Shown here: positions 20,632 through 32,809 of the stretch, piece by piece
Numbering within the stretch: the stretch's first letter is position 1
Layout of the letters: each line of letters starts with the position of its first letter
From: Anisakis pegreffii
Lineage: Eukaryota; Nematoda; Chromadorea; Rhabditida; Anisakidae
NCBI GenBank assembly: GCA_035041965.1
Contig: JAPYMA010001242.1
Location: 1-64,000, forward strand
DNA length: 64,000 bases
Reading direction: 5' to 3'
Translations under genes and position numbers: made by a program
Notes under the pieces: model-generated
Database searches by the model: none
What the model was told of the DNA's origin: nothing
The model's input: the letters and a program-made list of their open reading frames with translations, nothing else

Positions 20632-23600
20632 TCAGATGCACAACTGACGTGATTTCAAATTCTTGACAACGTATTTAGTGAATCCTCTCAAGAATTTTGG
20701 ATATTCGCGTTTGTAAATAACACGCAACGCTGCACTTGGAACCCATCCACCAGGATGCACTGCAAAGCACATTGATACAATATCACCTTTATGAACAGGA
20801 ACACACAGCTGTGATAAACGTGTTTAGAAATATGTGAACATCTTATAATAACCTTGAGCAACATAAATGACTCGACAGTATATATCATTACGATTCAGCT
20901 GATGTTTTGCCTTATTACAACCTTCCTTGATCACCGTTTCACAAACCATTGCTATTGTTAATCCAACGCGAACGTTACTGGTACTTTTCAACTAAATTCA
21001 TATCTTATCATCATCATCAAAGCACCTTTCAAGTTTATAATTAATCTGATTTTATTCGCCGCTTAGAATCTGATTACAATATTTTAAAAAATCCTGTCAA
21101 TATCACAAAATTTCTCCAAGTTAATTAACTCGACAACTCCTCGAAAAATCGTTTCAGAAATTATGCTGAATTGCGTGATTGAGAGAATTACAAGCAATTT
21201 GCAGCGACTCACGAAATTATTGACTTTTACTACTAGGGGTGAAGATGTATGCAATACAAAATAATTACTATTCATCAGAAATACTGAAAAAACGTTCGAG
21301 AGTAACAAACAGGTATATCAGGTCTTTCACAATCATGATTGCACGTTATAAACAGATCACACGCATCTGCATCCTTATATGCACTCACTTCACGCACATG
21401 CGACCAGAATAATGATTCACGCTGAGCTGACGGCCATACTCTTTTGTGCACCTTAAAATATTTTATTACCAAGACAAAATCGACCTAAATCAATGTTGCT
21501 GAAGTACTTATGTTAGGAGAATATTTGGAATTTAGTGCAGCAATTATAGGCGACAAGGAATAGTTGGTATGTCACTCTGAGATGAAGTCTTTGATTATCA
21601 ACAGCATTTGCGGTATTCATTAAATAAAGCCAAGCTTACACTGAAATCAGCAATACGAACTGATGAATTATGAACAGGCTCATTTGTTGATTATGCTCAA
21701 CAACATGGAATAAAATTCAAAGCAGTCAGATCAACCAATATCAAAAGCGTTTGATGTCCATTTCACCACATTCAAAGAGCGAATGTACTGTTTACTGCGA
21801 ACATTCAACAATACAAACATTTCTTTAGGAAGTAATCGACTACATTGGTGAACAAATTTAAGAGTCGATTAGAAATTACGTTAAAACAAATTTAAAAATA
21901 TGAACATGCTACATACTGAAAAAGCTGAATTCCAACCTGATGGAGTATCACGGTATCATCTGATAATGATTCGACAACGTTTACCGCCTCAACGGTTTCT
22001 GAAATTTCAAGACGTAATTCAGTTCGACAATTCACATTGAGGTTATTGGTATGCACATTACAAAATAAGAATTCGTCTAAGGCCTATTCATTCTTGCGTA
22101 TCATTATTGTTAGCACCAGTGACGTCACTGCACCACGTACTTTCTATAAAGTGCCTACCTACAGTACGCAATTGCATAAGGATGCAAAGCAAAAAGTACG
22201 GCAACGTACATAAAAGTTTCCAAAAGATCACTTACACAACATTGTGTACTGATTTCAAGAAGTACAGAATAATGTGCCCAGTATCATCAAAAAATATTTT
22301 CTATAATTGGCGAAATTTATTGTTGCAGTCTGCGGAAAACTTGAAAGTTTAAAATGAGCTTAAAATTATCTGCACATTTCCCATAAAATACAATCCGGTT
22401 AGTTACCCCGTCTTATTATTAAATATAATTCGTACTCTTCTGCATCTTTACGGAATGTTTGCACCCAGTTGGATTAATTTTACGTTCAATCCGCAGCTGA
22501 AAGTATGGCCAATGCAGTGGCAATTTACGTGGAAAAATATCATAAAAGCATTGGTACACGTTCTGTGTCCGGGATGTGTTTGCGATCGATTGCAAACTTT
22601 GAATGCAGCATGTAAAATGTAAAATGATGCATGCGTGAACGATAAATTTTGAAATAGGCTCGTTAAACTCCGACCTGATGAAAATTCACAATGCTAATGA
22701 AAAGCCTATCTTCACAATGTAACAACAACAAAACAAGACAATGAGTTTAAATTTTAACCAAGCTCATAAGCAAAATATAAATCATACGTCTGTGGACGCA
22801 GAAGACAAGGAAATGAAACTGAAAACATTTCACCACCGTTCTTTTGCTACTTTTCCGTGAAAATTGTCATGCAACGGTTAAACTGAAGAGAATGGCAAGA
22901 TCCAACTCAAACTTTCCATAAGAATAAAGTATACTCGTTCACATGTGAGAAGAGGACCAGGCCTTAATGTTACGGTGAAATCACGCATAATTCCTGACTC
23001 ACCGATGTATTCGTCTTTTACGTTCTCTTGGAAACTATTCGTATAGTAATTCTTTTCGGATGTACTCCAGCACAACACATTTGTTCTTGGAAATTCAGCA
23101 GCTTGGTACAATATAGTACATTTGCGATTTTGGGAGTTTGATACGGTACAAAACTGTAGTACTTTATGACGAAACGTAAGGACCGAAAAGGTGGTACAGT
23201 ACCATCACTGATCATAACGTCACAGATTCGCAAGCAATGCCATCAAACCAATACAACGATAAACAAAAAATACACGTCAAAACGACTAACCATCCCACGT
23301 CATCTTATATTTGGGTTCGAAAAAGAAATGAATGAATTCTCGTGCAGATACACCCTGAAACCGGAAATCAGCTAACAGACATGTAGATACAGGCTGTGAC
23401 TGGATGAAAACAATAATACGGTGGAAAATATTCAACATTGAATGACGAAAACCAAATGGAAGGAAGATGACGATTTCAATTAATATAGCAACCAGCACAG
23501 TCTGACACTGAATGATACATGAAAGTGAGATGTTCAACTGCGATAAAATTCAGTGAACCTAATTATGAATTCAATCTTCGTTCAAGTGATGCAGCAATCA

Positions 23601-26600
23601 ATACAAATTGATAATGCTTAATGAAATGTAATTAATGAATTTATCACACTAACATCGACGATATGAACTGCTTTTAACGGGTCACAAACTAATCCATCAA
23701 TTTCAACTTCTCTTTTATACATTTTCATTCCACCTTCTTCTGCGAACAGTTGCCATACCTAAATAAAACATTCTGTGTAACATAGTGTTCGTTGGGGAGC
23801 AACTTTTTGGCCGGAGGAGGTGTCCCCGCGGGAAAAATTCATTCGGGGGAAGGAGGGAGAGGGGTAGGGAGGGGACCGTGACCAAAGAGTGGAGAAACAA
23901 AACGCCAGGAAGAGGGGGAGGGGGCACGACCCCTTGGGGGATGACTGCATCAGTGAATCCCCATCGGAACTGATGTGAGCATTTCAACTTAATTTTAAAC
24001 AAAATTTCCCCTTCCGATGTGCATTTCTGAAAAGAAAACGAAAACTTTATTCAACGACCGTGCACTCCCAATTGCGGCTTTAAATAAAATGTTACTACAT
24101 TTTGAAAACCTTTTGAGTGTCACTTGTTCCAATTTATATGACAACATTTAATGAAAAAATATTCAACAGATAAAGCCTAGAAATAGAAAAAAGAGGTCGG
24201 TTTATTTACGAAGAACAGACAAGAATAGGAAAATGAAGGCGCAAATGAAGTATTTTCAGAATGTTGACAAAGTGCGACGAACGATAAACAGTGAGAATGT
24301 GGAATAAAAATGGAGAATATGGAAATGCTCAGAGAGGTTGGATGTTTCTTGTCGAATCAAACATTCAATTCGGAAATTTCTCAAACATTCACTCAAATAT
24401 TTTTGCATCGATCATCTGCGCGCACCATTCTCCCTCGCTTCGGATCCTCCATTGCGTTCTAGTTAGCATTGCAATGAAGTACATCAGCGGGCACTGCTAT
24501 ACCCCTACGGACATTACAGACTATCGGAAAGGAAGCCATCTTCTCTTTTGGAGCATAATATTTAAAACTGCATCTAGGGGAGAATATTATGTAAAGGTTC
24601 GCAATTGTTGGAGAACCCCTACGTGTAGCAAAGTGGACGAGGGGGGGATCCTGACAAAAAATTCGGGGAGAAAATTGCTCGGGACTGCATAAGTGAGCAA
24701 CGTTGGTGATGAACAAGTGACAATAAATCGTTCAAAAAACAATAGTATTGCAACGACGAACCTGTTCTTCAACACCAGCTTTAGCATACCGTAGTTGCTC
24801 CATAGTTATCGACTCAATTTCAGATGATAATAAATGATTCTTAGGTAATGTTAATATACCAGATGGTGATATTTTTGAGCGCTTATCATCACAATTATCA
24901 ACAGACGGTGTTGTCAGTTGCTTATTTGTACAGTCCTTATCCTAGAAGGAATTGTTTTATTGGATGATCAAGTTACAACCATTCATGAGTTGAATCTATC
25001 GACATCAACATTTTCAACGTCGTGCATAATTTTTTTACACTTGCTGGGTGCACGATTCAACTCAGCGATAGATAATGAGATGGTTCAAGTTTTCAAATCA
25101 GCTGAAAGGCATTGGCTCATTCATAATATATTGCATAAAGAATGTGACTATACAAATCTGAAACAGCAAATCAATGACAACAATTGGTATGCAACAGTGT
25201 GAGTGGTACATTTGATAACATCATCACCATAAACTCTTTAAGTCGAAAATCAACAAAATGAACTCTCGAACAAATGCGTTAACGTTTTTCAAATGCAAAC
25301 TTCAATTGAGAATGAGGAAGATAACAGAGTGGATGACAACTCCAATCGATCAAATGAATACAACTTGAAAAGGATACTTACAGATTTCATATCCAACGAC
25401 ACATCTCTAGCGTCATGCCAATCTTGCTCATCGTCACTAACAACGTTACCAACAGCCTGCAGATATTCATTGCATGCACAAATCTGCTTTGTATACTAAT
25501 TAAAACAAATTCTGAGAAGAGAAAACAAATAAATGAAAATAAGTCATGACCGTAATACTGTACCGCTATTCAGCATTACTTTGACAGGCACTTACAATAA
25601 CAGACTGATAAACCACTGACCTCGGTGCTGTCATCGAAATGACTTGATGACAAAGCGCATTCGTCCACGTTCACTTCCGATATTGCTCCAAGCACAACTT
25701 TATCTAATATCTTCAAAATGGATAGCTTGAACAGCAAACATCGCTTTGCAAATATTTTTTTGAGACAAGTAAGAAGAAATAGAGGAAATTGTAGGGGAAG
25801 ATTTATCTGACCCTTGAATGGCAATCGGAGAAAAATGGTAACAAAACCATCCAAAATGCTCTTTTTGGTAATCCGGTTATTTCAACTTTATGCAAAAAAC
25901 AAATAAAATATGAAAATGAAGCAAATGAGATGCGATAAATGACTGTGAGTGTAATCTACTAGGAATTATAAGTGCTGAATATTCAATAAGACATAATGAT
26001 TGCATCAAATAAAAGCACGAGAAATAACCTGTGTATTTATCAGATTGATACATACATTAATGTCATTGATAATAGCTGATGTTGTTGCATTAAAGGCTAG
26101 ACCATCATCCCGGATCAACTCTTCACTAGTCTGATCAGCATTTGTATCCGTATTCGGTAACGATTCACATTTCGCTATCGATTCATTAATGCGGTGCTCA
26201 ATGCGCTTTCGTTGCCTCGCTGCCAAGTCACGATAGTCTTCCAGTTTGCGAACGCGTTCTTTCAATTCTGTCTTCAATCATAATACAACATTACCATGCA
26301 TCACTTCATTTCTAAGATGTAATAACAATTTCACCGTTATCCGATGAACATAAATATGCCGAAATAAATGAAGAACAACTAACAACTGTAGAACATATTC
26401 TCAATGAAGATGATGTTGAGCAGGCAGATGCATTACTTATACGATCACTGACACTGCAATAACCCGATTCTCTCTATAAAGAGAGCATAAAATATGATTA
26501 CATCAAATATGAGACTGAAACTTGCTCTGTCGATCACAAGTCTCATTCAGTTTGGAATGTATCAATCTAAAACCTATTTATTCTTCAAGTTAGTAGAACA

Positions 26601-27803
26601 GTGAAACAAACGAAATGATTCAATTAATTTTGAATATGCAAATGATGATCTTATAAATGAAGTGTGATATGGCAATTAATGTAAGTTTGATATCGTTTTT
26701 GAAGTGAAACGAATAAATGGCAATTTACCGCATACAAATTGAGTGCATTCAACCAAACATTTTTTGCGTTCCTATTCTCCGCTCTTAAATACCAAATGAC
26801 ACCATTCGTTGCTATATCAAACCGACACAGATCCACTTCATTATCCTGAATATTACCATCGATATTCAAATGCAGTACTGCTTTCTAACGATATAAATAA
26901 TAATTTCCAGACTGTCTTCTTTTGGATCGTTGCTAAAGGTTTTCAGTGCATCAAGTTAAAGCTTTGGATATCCACTTACCAAGCGCACGTTCCCTAGGGG
27001 AGCGCGCGATATGCTCAGGCTTGAAAGGCCAGCAGTTCCAATCCACATGGTGAAAAGTTTTTTCTCCTGGCTGACGCCCAAAAGAAAATATGGTTAAGGT
27101 TAACGCGTACAATTAAGCCCAACCTGATGTTGATACTTAGGACTAGGCTGAGAACAATGCTTGGGCTTATGTTGAAGTTCATCTCAAAACCGTGTTCGAA
27201 CCTCAGGTAACGCTGTGAAGAGACCTTTTTGGAACCATGAGAGTTAAACGAGGTTTGCATAAGAAATGTTTCGAATAATACGGTAATATGGATACAGTAA
27301 GGCCTGGGTGAAGACACTCCTCAGCACGGGTGAAGACAGTCTGGAGATTACTTCTTGTCCTGGCATTCATTAATTGTGTTGCACGAACTACAACAGTTCA
27401 AGTGAATGATCCAATAGTTTATCCAACCACATTACGAACCGCAATAAGAGCACATTGAATCGTAATTGAGCCTCGACTGCCGAACTGTTTTTCAGTTTTG
27501 TTTTTGTAATAAACCAGAACACCACCTTCCAATTCGAAATACCTTGGTTGCCAACCCAATACATAATTTGTCCATTTGTACAGAATTCCTGAGATGCGTG
27601 ATCTGAAAATATACAAAAAACAATCGAATCAGCTACTTTATTCATTCCCAGTAATTGAATATAAAAACTGGATGAAACTCAAAACAAATATGAGTGAAAA
27701 TAACTCACTCATTAAAAATGGGAATAGAAGTTCGATTTTCTTCAGCATCTTTTAGCGACGAAGATGGTGTAAGAAGGATGTCATCCACTACCAAATCATC
27801 CAT
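20632..27803 (-). CDS. CERT1: Ceramide transfer protein CERT (PH and START domains)
   Basis: Lipid-transfer protein of the CERT/COL4A3BP family, which moves ceramide from the endoplasmic reticulum to the Golgi. Exons: 27709-27803, 27440-27602, 26729-26845, 26029-26271, 25621-25710, 25382-25495, 24762-24941, 23654-23758, 23291-23354, 21937-21998, 21311-21451, 20853-20991, 20632-20759. They total 1,641 bases (546 residues; human about 600). The PH domain (about 33-125) shows [20 protein letters not shown] and [21 protein letters not shown] helical linker (126-206) has [20 protein letters not shown]. The START domain (about 335-545) shows [43 protein letters not shown] and [20 protein letters not shown]. 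The FFAT region is only weakly kept (NEYLQAVG in place of EFFDAVE). Exon 5 is the least certain exon. Two GC-rich repeats lie in the intron between exons 7 and 8. Confidence 0.9.
23785..23945. repeat. GC-rich dispersed repeat in a CERT intron
   Basis: It begins TAGTGTTCGTTGGGGAGCAA, almost identical to the start of the 13.2 kb copy (TAGTGTTCGTCGGGGAGCAG), then CCCCGCGGG and long purine runs with GGGGG blocks. Open frames on both strands cross it and are not taken as genes. Confidence 0.65.
24600..24690. repeat. GC-rich dispersed repeat, shorter copy in the same CERT intron
   Basis: It contains AAAGTGGACGAGGGGGGGAT and TTCGGGGAGAAAATTGCTCG, variants of phrases in the 13.2 and 13.6 kb copies. 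It lies about 700 bases from the 23.8 kb copy. Confidence 0.5.
27107..27175. repeat. Degenerate telomere-like island in a CERT intron
   Basis: The plus strand contains TTAAGCCCAACCTGA, ACTTAGGACTAGGCTGAG and GCTTGGGCTTATG: telomere-type hexamers on both strands, diverged and interrupted. It lies in the CERT intron between exons 2 and 3. Confidence 0.4.
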
Positions 27804-28697
27804 GCTCAAAAAAAACACTAAAAAAGACAAAATAAATGAAGCCGTGAATCGTGCTATAAAAAGGCACAAGATTATTCTGACACGAATGATTCGATAATAA
27901 TACGATGCATTAAAAGAAGCCATTAATCAAGCGAATGTTTGAGTAATCTAATAAGGATGCCTAAATACCTTGACTACACCACATGGGAAACCTGTTTAGA
28001 ACACGACTATTCACGACGAGCACATAACAACAAACCATATTCATATGGTTTCAGAAAAGTCGGGAGAGGTTATTATGACATACTAAATTTATCTGTTATG
28101 AATGGCAGAACTTGATTATTCTGCGGTTGATGACAAATAATTTCAGCAACTTAAAACAGTTCAGATTGCTGAAATAAAGACGGCATTTCGTTGGTACACA
28201 TTTTCAGAGCAATTGAAGTCTGATGGAACATATCAAATTCTAAAAATAAGAAAATAACATTTACCAAACCGTATACGCAACATTAGCAAATCGAATCGTA
28301 GTTGATAATGTCACTAGCTGATATTCATGCGATTATAATTAAAACTTAATGTAGTTATTATAAACTACGATGAATCTTCATTACCATCACTCCAACAAAA
28401 AAATTACCCTTTAACAACTCGAGGTTGAACGATCTGCCACACAATAGTAGAGTGAGAGGTGCGTACGCACTTCGCCATATACATAGGTGATGTACTTGAA
28501 CGACATCATAAGATTTATTTATCCAGAGATGAAAACAAAAAAATGTGCGAGCAACGAAAAAAAAATGATGTAAAATTATATATAAAGCATAATAATACCA
28601 ATGATAGTAGTACCAGCGGTAATAATATCAATCGCAACAATAATAACAACGACAACAATGACAATTACAACAAGAAAAGATCACATAACAGCGATAA
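27804..28697. other. Intergenic region upstream of CERT
   Basis: This AT-rich gap between the CERT start and the stop of the next minus-strand gene should contain the CERT promoter. An AAT/AAC triplet tract at about 28585-28690 gives an Asn-rich plus-strand frame (28459-28749) that begins with GTG rather than ATG and overlaps the last exon of the neighbouring gene; I do not count it as coding. Confidence 0.6.
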
Positions 28698-31312
28698 TTA
28701 TGAGGCCGTTCGATCGTTAGTTCTGATCCGAGCTTCTTTTCTGCTGTGAAGGCCCAACCTATCCACATCAGCTAGCAGGTATTGTACTCTATCCAGGTAC
28801 GGCACAATTTCACACCACACAGCCAACGGAGTAGCGGGGCGGAGGACTGACAAACATACCTGCAATGGTAAACATGAATGATTTTATTTAATTATATATC
28901 AAAGAGCATAATTTGATAAAATGCACTTTTACATTTGCTGCTAAACAATAGCATAGAGGCATAATAATTGCAATATTGAGAAGCGAAACCTCATATCTAC
29001 ACATATATCGCATCAAGGCGTTGTCGATCTTCACATAACGCGTGTTTCTGCGCCTTGTTCGAGCTCCTTGTTCTAGCTGACCAATGCGGGTAAGGAATTC
29101 CAAGTGACGCTTCTGCAGGAACGCCAGATACGTGCTAAAAGTGTGCCTGTGAGGTGCACGCAGCTGCCTAAAGAGTACGATTCAATTATGATGAATGTAA
29201 GAAGTATATTTGGTGGACTGAAAGTATAAAGATATGTAGCGGTAGGTTACTTGGATAGAACTGAATGATAGGATTCAGCTGCGTTGGTGGTGTAGCGAAA
29301 AAAAGGAGAATTATATAGGAGTTGGATTTTTGTTGCTTTGATTGTGTCTTTTTTCGCTAATGGCAGCTGCGTGTTGCCATTAGCGAAAAAAGACACAATC
29401 AAAGTAACAAAGAATGCACCATAATTCAATGCACCATTCTTCGTGCACCATAATTCAATACTTTCGAATGCTAAGTATTGAATTATGGTGCACGAAGAAT
29501 GATGTTGAACGATGATTATTATTATTTGAAACAAGTTGAGGAAACAACTAACACATTCGATAATTAGGAGGAGAAGGATGATCGGCGATGGGGATATGAA
29601 TAATGAGTTGGTCGAGTAGTGTACAATACCACTGACGAATAAATTTCACAATATTGATGAACAATTTCACAATAACAGAACGAGCCACACGAGCTGGTAC
29701 GAACCACTCAAAACTGTGCGAAGCAATCGAACTAAACATTTTCTTGCATTCAAGGGTGATATTTTGGAGGCGTGATTAAGGATATACAAATAATATAATT
29801 ATGACGTGATCAGTACAACATAACGGCTTTAAGTGCATTTGCTTCAATCTTTTGAGATGATAGATAAAAGATGCATAATCAAGATAATGCTATAGATAGC
29901 TATTACAATTTGAAAGGATAAGCGTTAAAATTCCAATCGTTGCCAATCGTAGACATCACGTCATATATCGATATCACAACATTCACTTATTGTAGAAGAC
30001 GATTACTAGTATCAAATATGTGATTTTGATTTGAATAGACACATATTGAAATGAGTGATTTGAATTGATACATATTGAAAATAAAACATTAATATATTGA
30101 ATAAATTTGAATGTAACTGAATAAGTGATACATTGATATATTGAGATAAGACAGAATTTATACAGGCGTTGCGATTTCATGCCTAGGTGATTCATCGTTG
30201 TTTGTACTTTCGCGATTTCTGTCGCGACAGGTGGTGCGATTTCTTAGTTTGTAGCAGTTCCATCTGCTGAGTGGCATCGACATCCGAAAGCGCTCAAAAT
30301 ACGTCGAGAACTGTAATAACTCTCTCGATGGCCAAGATGTCAAACTGGGAGGTGGAACCCGGTTGGATGATGGCTGAGGTGGATTTTTCAGCTCCATCTC
30401 CCAAGCGCAGCGAACATGGCCTGTGACTGTACAGAGTCTAAGGGAGGTTGATGAAGAGAAGTAAATAAAAAGCAGTGAATCGTAAGAGTCACCAATGCAC
30501 TTTTTAAAAAATGAACTTTCGGCCAACAATGGAAGGGCTAAGTCACCCGGTGCATATTCCTTAATATTATTTCATTACAATCCGTAGAGTATTGATCGGC
30601 ATTATTCTTAATGCAAATGCAAAACGAAATGAAAATCATATTGTCGATTCAAAGTCGGCTGGAAATTGCGTTTCGGGAAATTCACCAACTTCACATACAA
30701 TTCAAAACAATTCATAAAAGAGATAATTAAAAGAAACGATAACAACCAAACTTAACAACTGATTTACCGCTGAAATAAATGAACAACAAACTCACAATTA
30801 TGAATGGAGGAGGTGGTGGCGGAGGATCGATCAAATTGCTGTAAAGCTGATTACCACTTTCTAGGTTCGACTCTACGCACGAGATAAACGATGAGGTAGG
30901 CATCTGAGATTGTGTTGATGGTGGTTGATCATTCGCCAATGTTGACTCACGCACACCTGTGATAAAATGAAATGAGTTCAAGACCGGCAATTCATTCAGC
31001 ATTGTAATACCGCTAAAATACTGTTATTCACTCACAAAATGCAAATATATTCATAATGTTTATCAATTTCGCTTACATTCCTTTTCTTAAAATCATTTTA
31101 CTGGTGCACGTTATTATATGTTTCGTCAGCAACGTCGTCAATAACTCACCAGCACAAAACGTCTCTGAATCGTAAGCGTTCACGTTATTACGAACAGATC
31201 CATTCATAGTATTCACATAACTATTCGCACCACCAAAACCATTCACGCTCTTCGCTGACTCCGCCCCTGGCTGAGACGCGCTTTTATGGCGAAGTGCGAC
31301 GACGCCATTCAT
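28698..31312 (-). CDS. Unrecognised 264-residue protein, basic C-terminal half
   Basis: Five exons (31150-31312, 30796-30956, 30303-30437, 28990-29163, 28698-28859) agree in phase and close exactly at 795 bases. The two first donors are near-consensus (GTGAGT). The N-terminal half is low-complexity (Ser, Asn, Gln) and ends in a run of seven prolines (NLIDPPPPPPPF). Then come a short ordered-looking piece (QFDILAIERVITVLD) and a basic, helix-like region (TYLAFLQKRHLEFLTRIGQL, then EQGARTRRRNTRYVKIDNAL). The C-terminus contains WCEIVPYLDRVQYLLADVDR. An in-frame ATG at 31384 is an alternative start. I recognise no family. Exon 3 has a competing longer open frame in another phase, so that exon is the weak point. 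The 1.1 kb intron before exon 4 contains the twin hairpins. Confidence 0.55.
29332..29408. repeat. Hairpin 1: 34-base inverted repeat, 9-base loop
   Basis: The arms 29332-29365 and 29375-29408 match at 33 of 34 positions. The arm core is TTTGATTGTGTCTTTTTTCG. It lies in an intron of the 28.7-31.3 kb gene, next to hairpin 2. Confidence 0.9.
29435..29501. repeat. Hairpin 2: perfect 29-base inverted repeat, 9-base loop
   Basis: The arms 29435-29463 and 29473-29501 are perfectly complementary (CATTCTTCGTGCACCATAAT at the left edge). Part of the arm (GCACCATAATTCAAT) is also present as a direct copy just to the left, at about 29416-29430, between the two hairpins. Confidence 0.9.
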
Positions 31313-32809
31313 AGCACACTTGACATGCAGAGGTACGAGTGTAAAAGGACAGTGGTATACGACACGTAATGACTGGCAAACCATGAGCCTCGTAACAGTG
31401 TGGCAGCTTTCGACCTTTGCAGGCTTAGATTAAGTGTGCGTTTAAACACAAGATAAAATCGAGTGGAGCAAGCCGGAACGCGTCGAAGTGAACTGGTGCG
31501 AGGAATGTTCATCGCTTGATTTTGTTACTTCGAAGAACAACTTCGTGAAATATCAGTTCACCGACTTCCTCTATTACTCTCCCCTCGTGCCTTCCATAAT
31601 GAGAATCACTCATCCAGATCATTAAATGAAAATAACCAATTAATCGTATTTGATAAACAATTAACAGCCAACTTGTAAATTTCGCACGAGTGTATTTTAG
31701 CCCCTAGCAATTCTACCAATAAGCATAAACCTAATTGTGAGCCCAAACACAAGCCTAACTCGAGCAGATGAGGCCAAAATACACCAATACTGACCAATTA
31801 ACAACTGATTCTCTGGAGAACACCCGCATTATCAACCTCTATGCAACTGCCATCCCTTCTAGATTTATCCTATCAATAATAAATGTTCTGAATGTTGCTG
31901 CAGTAAACAATCTCACCCGTTTCCTTGTTTTAAATTTTGCAAAACATGAAATGACACGGTGATTTATTCTTATATACATACAAATCAACAACTTTATGAA
32001 TGAGATTAAAGAACAAGTGAATAGTTTCATGCAAAACTGGTGCAATAGCCTGATTCAACAATCAATTCAAATGAGCAATACTCCAGCAATAATGAACTGA
32101 AAGGGAAAGCATGATTTCATGATCTGTACAACTGGTATACGCACAAAATGAAGGCTATAGCTAAAAGTAAGATTCCTCATTTTGACATCGAACAAAATCG
32201 TTGTTATTTCACTTCATTTTAATTTCCATCATTATGACATCGTCTCGAATGAAAATTCCTGCGTAGACCACCTGATCAATATACCAAGTAAACGAAAAAT
32301 TGTTTGATATGATCATTGAAGTAATGAAAAAACGATGCTAGTTGAGATAATGCTGAACAAAATAATTGGAATACACGTCAACGACCAAAAATGTGATCGG
32401 AATGTGAATATCTAAACAATTGGACGAACTTTGTAAAACATGGAATAAGCATTCAAAGTGAATAAAATTCAATATGAAGAGAATGCAGCGATAATTCCAT
32501 CGGATAAAGTACTTCAAAAACATTTAGTGAAAAGTTGATGAACAATGTGAGAATGTCTATGTGTAGAGTACGATTTCAAAAAACAATCCTATCAGTTACA
32601 TCCCAAAAGAGTGCCATTATCGATGCATTCAACAATGGCTTACATTTTGATTTTACAGTACTCAAGCTTCATCCACAGAGATCAGCTGGGAATGCTTCGA
32701 ATAAGCAATGAAAAATGAAAAGAGGAAAAGAGAATGTAGTCGTGTGAATGCAAATGATTTAATTCAATGACTGTCGCGCACAACAAAAGAATACCACAAA
32801 TAGCAACGA
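31313..32809. other. Intergenic region upstream of the 264-residue protein gene
   Basis: There is no convincing exon between this gene's start and the ORC3 stop codon. At about 31703-31766 the plus strand carries scattered telomere-like pieces (TAGCCCCTAGC, AATAAGCATAAACCTAA, GAGCCCAAACACAAGCC). A 67-codon minus frame at 31309-31512 overlaps the gene's 5' end and is unsupported. Confidence 0.5.

Noticed and set aside
28459..28749. Asn-rich 96-codon plus frame
   Set aside because: It starts with GTG, is made largely of AAT/AAC triplets and overlaps a better minus-strand exon.
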